Shown here piece by piece: positions 40,588 through 48,790 of a stretch of 64,000 bases of DNA (positions within the stretch are counted from its first letter, which is position 1; every line of letters begins with the position of its first letter). The translations under genes were made by a program, and so were the position numbers. The notes beneath the pieces are model-generated. The model had not been told where the DNA came from, ran no database searches, and worked only from the letters and a program-made list of their open reading frames with translations. Source of the DNA: Actinomycetota bacterium (GTDB lineage: Bacteria > Actinomycetota > Actinomycetes > Actinomycetales > Microbacteriaceae); assembly GCA_020160915.1 (NCBI GenBank), contig JAIUPK010000004.1, positions 248,001 through 312,000 on the forward strand. Reading direction: 5' to 3'.

Positions 40588-41154
40588 TCAGGTGGGATCG
40601 CGACCGTCACTGAGCGCGTCCCAGTCGCCGATCGGCGACCCGTCCACCTCAGCCAGACGCGCCGCCTGGTACTTGCGCGACGATTGCGGCCACAGACGGC
40701 TCGAAACGACGATCGTGATGCCCACGGTGACGATCAGGGCGCCCGCGAGCAGCGCCACGAATGGCCATGCCGTCGGAGCCACCGCACTTACCAGGGCGGC
40801 AACTGATGCTGCGCCGCTCACGCCTGTGACCGCGGTGATCGCGGATGCGCAGGCGGCGACAGGATCGACGATCGCGAGAACAGCCGAGACGACGGCGAGT
40901 GCGCCGATCGCCGCCTCCAGCAGACCCAGAACGACCCGGAAGACCGGGCCGGCGATGGCGAGGGCGGCGACGAGGGCCAGACCGGAGAGCGCGAGCGCGG
41001 CGAGTGCCGGCGCCGCGACATCCCCGCCGACAGCCACTGAACCATCGGGGAGGAGGGAGATCGCGAACCACTGCTGTGTCCACGCCAGAAGGGTGAGGCC
41101 GCTCAGGACGAGACCCGCGACAATCACGCCGAGCTTGAGACGTCGGCCGTTCAC
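40588..41154 (-). CDS. Trp biosynthesis-associated membrane protein
   Basis: The 188-residue protein has four hydrophobic segments (about residues 7-26, 45-65, 72-93 and 107-150, the last long enough for two) and a hydrophilic tail. It fits the actinobacterial family found between trpE and trpC (TIGR02234 type). Function is unknown; a role in substrate transport or in tethering the pathway to the membrane is only a guess. Its ATG overlaps the trpE stop in ATGA. Confidence 0.85.
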   Translation of the reverse strand: MNGRRLKLGVIVAGLVLSGLTLLAWTQQWFAISLLPDGSVAVGGDVAAPALAALALSGLALVAALAIAGPVFRVVLGLLEAAIGALAVVSAVLAIVDPVAACASAITAVTGVSGAASVAALVSAVAPTAWPFVALLAGALIVTVGITIVVSSRLWPQSSRKYQAARLAEVDGSPIGDWDALSDGRDPT

Positions 41155-42674
41155 GGAACTCGCTTCATGGCGTTCGCGACGGCCACCGCGCGAAGGGGCG
41201 CCGCTGCCTTGTTCTGCGACTCGAGGTGCTCGGCAGTAGGGTCGGAATCTGCGACCAGACCCGCTCCCGCCTGCACTCGCGCCAGCCCGCCCACGATGGT
41301 CGCCGTGCGGATGGCAATCGCGAGGTCGGCATCCCCGGCGAAGTCGAGATACCCGACCACTCCCCCGTAGACACCGCGCTGGGCGGGCTCCAGCTCGTCG
41401 ATGATCTCGAGCGCCCGCGGCTTGGGCGCGCCCGAGAGGGTGCCGGCGGGGAAGGTAGCGCGGAAGACATCCACCGCACTCGCGTCGGCGCGAAGGTCAC
41501 CCTCCACCGACGACACCAGGTGCATGATGTGGCTGAAACGCTCGACCTGCATGAACTCGGTCACCTCGACGGTGCCGGGGGTGCAGACCTTCAGCAAGTC
41601 GTTGCGAGCGAGGTCGACGAGCATGAGGTGCTCGGACTTCTCCTTGTCGTCGGCGAGGAGCTCCTCGGCCAGGTCGAGGTCGCGCTCGGGCGTCTCGCCG
41701 CGCGGGCGCGAACCGGCGATCGGATGCATGTACACCCGCGACTGCGACACCTTCACCAGCGCCTCGGGGCTGGAGCCCACGATCGAGTACGGCTCGCCGG
41801 CCGGGTCGACGAGGGTGAGTAGGTACATATATGGCGAGGGGTTGAGAGTGCGCAGCACCCGGTAGACATCGAGCGGCTCGGCGGAGATCTCGTGGTCGAA
41901 TCGCTGCGAAACCACCACCTGGAACACATCCCCGTCGCGGATGTACTGCTTCGACGTCTCGATGGCCGCAGCGTAGGCGTCAGGAGTCGTGCGCGGGATG
42001 GGGGTGGGCGCGATCGTCAGATCCACTTCGGCGAGCCATGCCTCGCTGGGCCGAGACAGGTCGGCTTGCATCGCGTCGAGGCGGGACTGGGCGTCCGCCC
42101 ACAGGGTGGCCGGGTCGTCGACGCCGTCGTTGAGCGCCGCTGCGATGAGCAGAACGGTTCCGTACCGGTGGTCGAGCACGACCAGCGAGCTCACGAAACC
42201 CAGGGCCTGCCCGGGCACGCTGAAGTCGGTCGGCGGTGCATCGGGGAGATGCTCGATCTGGCGGATCGCCTCCCAGCCGATGAAGCCCACGAGTCCTCCG
42301 GTCAGCGGCGGGTGACCGTCGACTCGCGGCGTTCCCCAACGTTCGTAGAGGTGGGCCAGCGCGTCGAGCGGCCGCGACGGGTGCTCGGCACCGAGCGCGC
42401 GTTCCTCGGAGAGACCGTAATCGAGCCACACCACGTTCTCCCCGGACTGGGTGAGGACGCCGAAACTCGACACTCCGACGAACGAGAAACGCGACCAGAT
42501 TCCGCCCTGCTCCGCGGACTCGAGGAGAAACGTGCCGGGTTTGCCCTGCGCCAGCTTGCGATAGATCCCCACCGGGGTCTCGCCGTCGGCGAAGAGCTCG
42601 CGGATCACCGGGACGACCCGGTGGCCGCCAGCGATGCGCCCGTCGAAGTCGTCGCGCGTGGTGGTTCCGATCAT
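41151..42674 (-). CDS. trpE: Anthranilate synthase component I
   Basis: The 507-residue chorismate-utilising enzyme forms anthranilate with the TrpG amidotransferase, which is not in this window. The C-terminal domain carries the family motifs including PIAGSRPRG, and LLESAE near the N-terminus matches the tryptophan feedback site. ATG 42674 overlaps the hisI stop by 4 nt; the longer open frame to 42788 lies within hisI and is rejected. Confidence 0.95.
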   Translation of the reverse strand: MIGTTTRDDFDGRIAGGHRVVPVIRELFADGETPVGIYRKLAQGKPGTFLLESAEQGGIWSRFSFVGVSSFGVLTQSGENVVWLDYGLSEERALGAEHPSRPLDALAHLYERWGTPRVDGHPPLTGGLVGFIGWEAIRQIEHLPDAPPTDFSVPGQALGFVSSLVVLDHRYGTVLLIAAALNDGVDDPATLWADAQSRLDAMQADLSRPSEAWLAEVDLTIAPTPIPRTTPDAYAAAIETSKQYIRDGDVFQVVVSQRFDHEISAEPLDVYRVLRTLNPSPYMYLLTLVDPAGEPYSIVGSSPEALVKVSQSRVYMHPIAGSRPRGETPERDLDLAEELLADDKEKSEHLMLVDLARNDLLKVCTPGTVEVTEFMQVERFSHIMHLVSSVEGDLRADASAVDVFRATFPAGTLSGAPKPRALEIIDELEPAQRGVYGGVVGYLDFAGDADLAIAIRTATIVGGLARVQAGAGLVADSDPTAEHLESQNKAAAPLRAVAVANAMKRVP

Positions 42675-43042
42675 GAGGGCTCTCCCAGGGTCGGGGACAG
42701 AGGGTCGACGTCGAAACAGGAGTGCGCACCGGTGTGGCACGCGGGCCCGTGCTGGTCGACCGTGACGAGCAGAGTGTCGGCGTCGCAATCGAGCGCCGCG
42801 CCCAGCACGTACTGCACGTGGCCGCTGGTGTCGCCCTTGCGCCAGTACTCCTGGCGACTGCGGCTCCAGAACGTCACGCGGCCTTCGGTGAGCGTGCGAC
42901 GCAGCGCCTCCGCGTCCATGTAGCCGAGCATGAGCACGTCCTTGCTGCCCGCCTCCTGCACGATCGCGGGAATGAGACCGTTGTCGCCGAAGACCGCACG
43001 GTCGATGACCTCGCCGACCGTGGCATCCGTCAATTCACTCAT
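42671..43042 (-). CDS. hisI: Phosphoribosyl-AMP cyclohydrolase
   Basis: The 123-residue zinc enzyme opens the adenine ring in the third step of histidine synthesis. Cys86, Cys102 and Cys109 (CHTGAHSC region) are the expected metal ligands and [16 protein letters not shown] is the family core. It is a separate protein from HisE, as usual in actinobacteria. It overlaps hisF (4 nt) upstream and trpE (4 nt) downstream. Confidence 0.95.
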   Translation of the reverse strand: MSELTDATVGEVIDRAVFGDNGLIPAIVQEAGSKDVLMLGYMDAEALRRTLTEGRVTFWSRSRQEYWRKGDTSGHVQYVLGAALDCDADTLLVTVDQHGPACHTGAHSCFDVDPLSPTLGEPS

Positions 43043-43791
43043 CGCACAACCATTCCCGAATCCGACAGCGCCTGCTTCACATCGGCGACAGTGAGTTCTC
43101 CATTGTGGAAGACGGATGCCGCCAGCACGGCATCAGCGCCCGCCGCAATCGCCGGCGCGAAGTCGCCGACCGCACCGGCCCCGCCGCTCGCGATCACCGG
43201 GACGTGACTGAGTTCCCGCATCACCGTCACCAGCTCGAGGTCGAACCCGCGCTTGGTTCCGTCGGCGTCGATCGAATTGACGAGAAGTTCGCCAGCTCCA
43301 CGCTCGATCGCCTCCCGTGCCCAGTCGAGGGCATCGAGGTCGGTCTCGGTGCGACCGCCGTGGGTGGTGACCACGAATCGCCCACCGCTGCGCTTGACGT
43401 CGAGACTCAGCACGAGCACCTGCGCACCGAAGCGGTCCGCGATCTCGCCGACCAGCTCGGGACGCGCGATGGCGGCGCTGTTCACGCCGACCTTGTCGGC
43501 ACCGCTGGCGAGAAGGCGCGCGACGTCGTCGGCGCTGCGCACACCTCCACCGACCGTCAGCGGGATGAAGACCTGCTCCGCGGTGGCGCGAACCACGTCG
43601 TAGGTCGTCGCCCGGTTGTCGACGGTGGCCGTGACATCCAGAAAGGTGATCTCGTCGGCGCCCTGCTCGTAGTACTTGCGGGCGAGCTCGACGGGATCTC
43701 CGGCATCGCGGAGGTTGAGGAAGTTGACGCCCTTCACCACTCGACCGTCGGCGACGTCGAGACACGGGATGACGCGGACGGCGACGCCCAC
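43039..43791 (-). CDS. hisF: Imidazole glycerol phosphate synthase subunit HisF
   Basis: The 250-residue barrel subunit makes imidazole glycerol phosphate and AICAR with HisH. RVIPCLDV places the catalytic Asp near residue 12, and the partner Asp lies in the second half. GTG 43791 is 2 nt after the hisG stop and matches the conserved N-terminus; the longer frame to 43911 overlaps hisG. hisH and hisA are not nearby. Confidence 0.95.
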   Translation of the reverse strand: MGVAVRVIPCLDVADGRVVKGVNFLNLRDAGDPVELARKYYEQGADEITFLDVTATVDNRATTYDVVRATAEQVFIPLTVGGGVRSADDVARLLASGADKVGVNSAAIARPELVGEIADRFGAQVLVLSLDVKRSGGRFVVTTHGGRTETDLDALDWAREAIERGAGELLVNSIDADGTKRGFDLELVTVMRELSHVPVIASGGAGAVGDFAPAIAAGADAVLAASVFHNGELTVADVKQALSDSGMVVR

Positions 43792-43793
43792 GA

Positions 43794-44633
43794 TCAGATC
43801 CGCGCGGCGTGGATCGCGCTCACGAGAATCGCGCGAGCGCCGACCTCGTAGAGCTCGTCCATGACGTGGTTGGCATCGGAGCGCAGCACCATGGCCCGCA
43901 CGGCGACCCATTCCGGATCGTGCAGCGGCGACAGCGTCGGGCTCTCGAGGCCGGGCGTGATCCTCGTGGCTGCCTCGATCAGGGCGACCGGCACGTCGTA
44001 GTCGACGAGAACGTACTGGCGGGCCACGAGCACCCCTTGGAGGCGACGCTGCAATGTGGCGATACCCGCGAGGTCGGGTTTCGCACTGATGAGAACGGCC
44101 GTCGAGTCCAGGATGACGGGACCGAAGATCTCGAGGCCCTGAGCGCGCAGGGTCGAGCCGGTCGAGACGACGTCGGCGACGGCATCCGCAACACCCAACT
44201 TGACGGCCGATTCGACGGCGCCATCGAGCGCGACGATGGAGACCTGTACGCCGTTGCGAGCGAGGAAGTCCCCGACGAGGGCAGGATAGCTCGTCGCCAC
44301 GCGCACTCCTGCCAGATCGCCGAGATCCGAGAACCGACCTGGTGCTGCCGCGAACCGGAAGGTCGACTCACCGAAGTCGAGCGCGGCGATCTCCCGCGCA
44401 GAACTGCGCGAATCGAGAAGCAGGTCGCGGCCGGTGATGCCGACATCCAGCGCACCGGAGCCGACGTAGGTCGCGATGTCGCGCGGCCGCAGATAGAAGA
44501 ACTCGACATCGTTGCGCGGGTCGAGCGCGCTCAGTGCGCGCAGGTCGCGCCGGCCGGCGTAGCCCGCCTCGGCGAGCATCTCCGCGGCGATCTCACTCAG
44601 CGAGCCCTTGTTGGGCACTGCGATTCTCAGCAT
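43794..44633 (-). CDS. hisG: ATP phosphoribosyltransferase, long form
   Basis: The 279-residue enzyme starts histidine synthesis. The catalytic two-domain part is followed by a C-terminal domain of about 75 residues, the long form that carries the histidine feedback site and does not need HisZ. The N-terminus [11 protein letters not shown] is typical. ATG 44633 is preceded by a weak GAAAG. It follows hisE by 36 nt. Confidence 0.95.
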   Translation of the reverse strand: MLRIAVPNKGSLSEIAAEMLAEAGYAGRRDLRALSALDPRNDVEFFYLRPRDIATYVGSGALDVGITGRDLLLDSRSSAREIAALDFGESTFRFAAAPGRFSDLGDLAGVRVATSYPALVGDFLARNGVQVSIVALDGAVESAVKLGVADAVADVVSTGSTLRAQGLEIFGPVILDSTAVLISAKPDLAGIATLQRRLQGVLVARQYVLVDYDVPVALIEAATRITPGLESPTLSPLHDPEWVAVRAMVLRSDANHVMDELYEVGARAILVSAIHAARI

Positions 44634-44669
44634 GGTTGTCTTTCGTCGAAGGGTGGATGCGGGGACGAC

Positions 44670-44933
44670 TTACAAATGTCGCCAGACATCCGCCGGCGTG
44701 AGCCCCTTCGCGAGCATGAGCACCTGCAGGTGGTAGATCAGCTGGGAGATCTCCTCCGCGGTCTCGGTGTCGGACTGGAACTCGGCAGCCATCCAGACCT
44801 CAGCGGCCTCTTCGACGATCTTCTTGCCGATCGCGTGAACACCCGCGTCGAGCTCGGTGACGGTTCCCGAACCCGCCGGACGGGTCACCGCCTTGTCGCT
44901 CAACTCAGCGAAGAGCTCGTCGAAGGTTTTCAC
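44670..44933 (-). CDS. hisE: Phosphoribosyl-ATP pyrophosphatase
   Basis: The 87-residue all-helical enzyme removes pyrophosphate from phosphoribosyl-ATP. [14 protein letters not shown] and [13 protein letters not shown] provide the acidic metal site. It starts with GTG 44933, with TACGCT 6 nt upstream, so this is probably the leaderless first gene of the his-trp unit. Confidence 0.94.
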   Translation of the reverse strand: MKTFDELFAELSDKAVTRPAGSGTVTELDAGVHAIGKKIVEEAAEVWMAAEFQSDTETAEEISQLIYHLQVLMLAKGLTPADVWRHL

Positions 44934-44939
44934 CCGTAC

Positions 44940-44945
44940 AGCGTA
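44940..44945 (-). promoter_or_regulatory. Leaderless -10 element for hisE and the his-trp unit
   Basis: TACGCT on the minus strand with 6 nt to GTG 44933, in the 40-bp gap after the FKBP gene. A leaderless start leaves no room for a leader-peptide attenuator. Confidence 0.5.
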
Positions 44946-44973
44946 TCGGCTGCCCGGAGGCCCGGGCGCCGGG

Positions 44974-45348
44974 CTACTTGACGCCCAGCAGGTCGATCAC
45001 GAAGGTGAGGGTGCGTCCGGACAGCCGATGGCCGCCACCGGCGGGACCGTAGGCGAGCGCCGGCGGGCAGATGAGCTGGCGACGGCCGCCGACCTTCATC
45101 CCGGGGATGCCCTCCTGCCAGCCCTTGATGAGGCCCGACAGCGGGAACTGGATCGACTGGCCGCGGTTCCAGCTGGAGTCGAACTCCTCGCCGGTCTCGA
45201 AGTCGACTCCGAGGTAGTGCACGTCGACCGTCGCGCCGGGCTGGGCGACCTCGCCGGTGCCCTCCTCGAGATCGATGATCACGAGCTCGGTGGGCTCCGG
45301 ACCTTCGTAGAAGTCGACCTCGGGCTTGGTTCGCGGTGAATCTGTCAT
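44974..45348 (-). CDS. FKBP-type peptidyl-prolyl isomerase
   Basis: The 124-residue protein is a single FKBP domain without signal peptide, so a cytoplasmic prolyl isomerase. The VDVHYLG strand, [27 protein letters not shown] and LAYG segments match the FK506-binding fold. ATG 45348 is only 9 nt from the start codon of the divergent deaminase; GAGAG, or a CACGAT -10-like element 6 nt upstream, may serve initiation. Confidence 0.93.
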   Translation of the reverse strand: MTDSPRTKPEVDFYEGPEPTELVIIDLEEGTGEVAQPGATVDVHYLGVDFETGEEFDSSWNRGQSIQFPLSGLIKGWQEGIPGMKVGGRRQLICPPALAYGPAGGGHRLSGRTLTFVIDLLGVK

Positions 45349-45357
45349 GCTCTCATC

Positions 45358-45837
45358 GTGCCATCAAATGACGAAACAGCTCTCCCCCACCTGATCAGGG
45401 CCGTCGCTCTCGCGTCGTCGGCCCGCGAGCACGGAAATGATCCGTTCGGGGCGCTCCTGGTCACCGAGGGCGGCGTGGTCGTCGAGGCCGAGAACACCGT
45501 CGTCACGGGCAGCGACCCCACCGGACACGCCGAGACGAACCTCGTGCGCCTCGCGGCCGCGCAGCTCACCCCCGCAGAACTCGCGACGGCCACCCTGTAC
45601 ACCAGCACCGAACCCTGCGCGATGTGCTGCGGTGCGATCTTCTGGGCTGGGATCGGTCGCGTGGTCTACGCCCTCGCCGAGTCGGAGCTCAACGCCATGC
45701 TCCCGCCCGAGTCGATCGGCCTCGTGCTCGACCTGCCCAGCCGCGACGTGTTCGCGCGCGGCGGCCACCAGACCGAGGTCATCGGTCCGATCGCTGTGCC
45801 CGGCGCTGCCGAGGTGCACGCGGGTTACTGGGCCTAG
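45358..45837 (+). CDS. Nucleoside/cytidine deaminase-like protein (TadA/GuaD type)
   Basis: The 159-residue zinc deaminase has HAE at residues 57-59 (His57 ligand, Glu59 proton shuttle) and PCAMC at 86-90 (Cys87 and Cys90 ligands). The HAETNLVR context suggests a free base or nucleoside deaminase related to guanine deaminase rather than the tRNA editing enzyme; the substrate is not decided by sequence. GTG 45358 has no ribosome site; CATGCT lies 6 nt upstream. The stop interlocks with the rpe stop in CTAG (45834-45837). Confidence 0.85.
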   Translation: MPSNDETALPHLIRAVALASSAREHGNDPFGALLVTEGGVVVEAENTVVTGSDPTGHAETNLVRLAAAQLTPAELATATLYTSTEPCAMCCGAIFWAGIGRVVYALAESELNAMLPPESIGLVLDLPSRDVFARGGHQTEVIGPIAVPGAAEVHAGYWA

Positions 45838-46496
45838 TGGCGGTGCCCGTCGGCAGCCGCGCGCAAAGCAGCGATCTGCTCGGCGGGGTCGGAGCCGCGG
45901 AAGACCGCTGACCCGGCGACGAAGGTGTCGGCCCCGGCGTCACGAGCGATCTCGATCGTGGTGAGATCGACCCCGCCGTCGACCTGGAGCCAGACATCCG
46001 TGCCTGCCCTAGTGATCGCCTCACGCACCTGCGCGAGTTTGGGCATCGTGGAGACCATGAAGCTCTGGCCGCCGAAACCCGGTTCGACGGTCATGATCAG
46101 CACCTGGTCGAACTCGTGCAGGAGGTCGAGCAGAGGCTCCGCGGCGGTTCCGGGCTTGAGGGCGATGCCGGCGCGGGCGCCGAGTGAACGCAGGGTGCGT
46201 GCCAGTTCCACCGGATGCTCGGTCGCCTCCGAGTGGAAGGTCACCGATGCCGCGCCCGTCTTGGCGTAGTCGGGCGCCCACCGGTCGACGTCGGTGATCA
46301 TGAGGTGCACATCGAGGGGACGCGGTGAGACATCCTGAAGCCTGCCGACCATCTGCAGGCCGAACGTGAGGTTGGGCACGAAGTGGTTGTCCATGACGTC
46401 CACGTGCACGAAGTCGGCCGAGGCGATGCTGGCCACGTCCCGCTCAAGATTCACGAAGTCGGCAGCGAGAATGCTGGGGTTGATGCGAGCGCCCAT
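45834..46496 (-). CDS. rpe: Ribulose-phosphate 3-epimerase
   Basis: The 220-residue TIM-barrel enzyme interconverts ribulose-5-phosphate and xylulose-5-phosphate. INPSILAADF at the N-terminus, HVDVMDNHFVPN with metal ligands, and MTVEPGFGGQ are diagnostic. I choose ATG 46496, with AAGG 7 nt upstream, over GTG 46502, which overlaps the rsmB stop in GTGA. It follows rsmB directly and is convergent with the deaminase. Confidence 0.95.
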   Translation of the reverse strand: MGARINPSILAADFVNLERDVASIASADFVHVDVMDNHFVPNLTFGLQMVGRLQDVSPRPLDVHLMITDVDRWAPDYAKTGAASVTFHSEATEHPVELARTLRSLGARAGIALKPGTAAEPLLDLLHEFDQVLIMTVEPGFGGQSFMVSTMPKLAQVREAITRAGTDVWLQVDGGVDLTTIEIARDAGADTFVAGSAVFRGSDPAEQIAALRAAADGHRH

Positions 46497-46498
46497 GG

Positions 46499-47857
46499 TC
46501 ACACCTTAGTCAGGAGCTGCACGAACATGGCGTCGGTTCCATGGCGGTGCGGCCAGAGCTGCACGTGGCTGGCCTCGGGAAGATCCAGTGGCGCCCTCAC
46601 TAGTGATTGCAGAACCGCGGGGGTGTCCACTTTCTCCACCCCCGGCACCTTTCTCAGCGCGGATGCCACGATCGCCTTGGTTTCGGCCGCGTGCGGCGAG
46701 CACGTGACATAGGCCAACAGACCGCCGGGTTTCAGCGCAGCGAGGGCGGAGTTCAGCAGGGCCGCCTGGAGGGCACCGAGTCCCGCGACGTCACTGGGCT
46801 GCTTGCGCCAGCGCGCCTCGGGGCGCCGACGCAAGGCTCCGAGTCCCGTGCACGGGGCATCCAGCAGTATCCGGTCGAACTGAGCGGGGTGCGTTTCGCC
46901 GAGCGTCGTGCCGTCCACCTCCCAGACCTCGGGCGCAGAATCAAACACAGCCAGCGCCTTGCGCACGAGTTCGGCCCGCGCAGGCACCAACTCGTTGGCC
47001 GTCAGGATGGCACCGCCCTGAATGGCTTCGGCCGCAAGGAGGGCAGCCTTGCCACCGGGACCGGCGCAGAGGTCGAGCCACTGCTCCCCCGGTCTGACGG
47101 GCCGCGCTCGGCTCAGAATGAGGGCGGCAAGGGCCGAGCCCTCGTCCTGAACGCGCGCCCGCCCCTCCCGCACCGCGGGCAGCTTGAGCGGGTCACCACC
47201 GTCGAGCACGGCTCCCACCGGCGAGTACTCACTCGTGTGGGCATCGAGTTCATCGACAGTCGCGTAGCCCGGCAATGCCGTGAGGGACACCCGCGGAGCG
47301 ACGTTATCGGCAACCAGGAGCTGCTCGAGCTCGCCCTCGCGCCCCTCCGCAACCAGTACCTGCCGGAACGCCCTCGTGACCCAGAGCGGATGCGAGTACT
47401 CCAGCGCGAGCGCCTCCTCGCCGGAGTGCGCCTCGGCGAGCACCCGCTCACGCCAGGTCTCGGCATCGGTTCGCGTGATCGTGCGCAGCACTCCGTTGAC
47501 GAAACCGACGGCCGAGTTCGACCCCACGGTCTTGGCCAGTTGCACGGACTCGTCGACGGCCGCGTGCTGGGCTACTCGCATCGACAGCAGCTGGTGGCAC
47601 GCCAGCCGCAGCACGTCGAGAATCGGCGGATCGATCTTGTCGACTGACCGGGCGGCAGCCAGCGCGATGATCCGGTCGTAGTAGCCCTGCATGCGCAGGG
47701 TTCCGTAGGTCAGTTCCGTGGCAAGGCCCGCATCGGCTTCGGACAGCTTGGCCCGCCCCAGACGCACCGGGAGCAGCAGGTTTGCGTACGCGTCGGACTC
47801 ACGCACCGCCATGATGACGTCGAGTGCGATCCGGCGGGCGGGCTGCGGCTGGCTCAT
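46499..47857 (-). CDS. rsmB: 16S rRNA m5C967 methyltransferase RsmB
   Basis: The 452-residue protein has an N-terminal NusB-like RNA-binding domain (about residues 1-140) and a SAM-dependent methyltransferase domain. DLCAGPGGK is the SAM motif, DAPCTGLGALRRRPE holds the motif IV Cys and VTCSPH the motif VI Cys used in the two-cysteine mechanism. ATG 47857 overlaps the fmt stop by 4 nt; the frame to 47878 lies within fmt. Confidence 0.93.
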   Translation of the reverse strand: MSQPQPARRIALDVIMAVRESDAYANLLLPVRLGRAKLSEADAGLATELTYGTLRMQGYYDRIIALAAARSVDKIDPPILDVLRLACHQLLSMRVAQHAAVDESVQLAKTVGSNSAVGFVNGVLRTITRTDAETWRERVLAEAHSGEEALALEYSHPLWVTRAFRQVLVAEGREGELEQLLVADNVAPRVSLTALPGYATVDELDAHTSEYSPVGAVLDGGDPLKLPAVREGRARVQDEGSALAALILSRARPVRPGEQWLDLCAGPGGKAALLAAEAIQGGAILTANELVPARAELVRKALAVFDSAPEVWEVDGTTLGETHPAQFDRILLDAPCTGLGALRRRPEARWRKQPSDVAGLGALQAALLNSALAALKPGGLLAYVTCSPHAAETKAIVASALRKVPGVEKVDTPAVLQSLVRAPLDLPEASHVQLWPHRHGTDAMFVQLLTKV

Positions 47858-48762
47858 GCGCTGGGCCGTCCGCGCCACCAGGAGGCGGCATCCATGGCTT
47901 TGCGCCCGGCGGGATGCACAGTCACAAGTTCGATCGGCTCGGTCGCCGTGCCGACGACGACCCGTCGACCGACCAGGGCGAACTCCCCCGCGGGCATCCG
48001 TGGGACGTCGCGTGCGATGGTCGCGTCGAGGATCTTCAGCCGAGCGTCATCGGTCGTGGTGTACGCGCCGGGTTCCGGCGTGACACCCCTGATCTGCGCG
48101 CTCACGGCCACGGCGGGCAGCGACCAGTCCACTTCGCCGTCGGCGAGGGCAAGCTTGGGTGCCAGAGTGACGTCGCCGACCTGGGCTTCTGACCGGGCCG
48201 TGCCTTCGGCGAGTGCGTCCACGACGCGCACGAGTAGATGTGCGCCCGACTCGGCGAGGGAGTCCAGCAGGTTGCCCGCGGTCTGGTGTCGCCCGATGGG
48301 CTCTGTCACCCGACCGAAGACGTCCCCGGCGTCCAGCTCCGGTACGAGTTGGAAGACGCTCGCGCCCGTGATGTCGTCACCGGCCATAATCGCTCGTTGC
48401 ACGGGCGCCGCGCCGCGCCAGCGGGGCAGAAGCGAGAAGTGCAGATTGATCCAGCCGAGCCTCGGGGTGGAGAGCAGCGGCTCGCGCACGAGGCCGCCGT
48501 AGGCGACGATCACGCCGAGATCGGGGGCCAGAGCCTGCACGGTCTCGGTCGCCTCCCCGGCGAGCAGGTTGGCTCTCGTGACGGGAAGCCCCAGGCGATC
48601 GGCCTCGACGGCGACAGGCGTCGGAGTGAGCACCGCTCGACGTCCCTGAGGTGAGTCCTCGCGAGTGATCACCGTGACGACGTCGTGCACTGACGCGGCG
48701 AGGGCACGAAGACTGGGGACTGCCGCGTCGGGGCTTCCGGCGAACACGAGGCGCAAGGGCAT
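47854..48762 (-). CDS. fmt: Methionyl-tRNA formyltransferase
   Basis: The 302-residue enzyme formylates initiator Met-tRNA. The N-terminal formyltransferase fold with NLHFSLLPRWRGAAP contains the catalytic His of the SLLP motif, and a C-terminal OB-like domain follows. It is coupled to rsmB by ATGA and lies 28 nt after priA. Confidence 0.95.
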   Translation of the reverse strand: MPLRLVFAGSPDAAVPSLRALAASVHDVVTVITREDSPQGRRAVLTPTPVAVEADRLGLPVTRANLLAGEATETVQALAPDLGVIVAYGGLVREPLLSTPRLGWINLHFSLLPRWRGAAPVQRAIMAGDDITGASVFQLVPELDAGDVFGRVTEPIGRHQTAGNLLDSLAESGAHLLVRVVDALAEGTARSEAQVGDVTLAPKLALADGEVDWSLPAVAVSAQIRGVTPEPGAYTTTDDARLKILDATIARDVPRMPAGEFALVGRRVVVGTATEPIELVTVHPAGRKAMDAASWWRGRPSA

Positions 48763-48790
48763 GCATCCATTCTCCCGTGTCGGCGCGGCC

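Noticed and set aside
44934-44973. Leader-peptide attenuator or T-box before the his-trp unit
   Set aside because: Only 40 bp are available, with a -10 element 6 nt from the start codon and no hairpin set or run of His or Trp codons.
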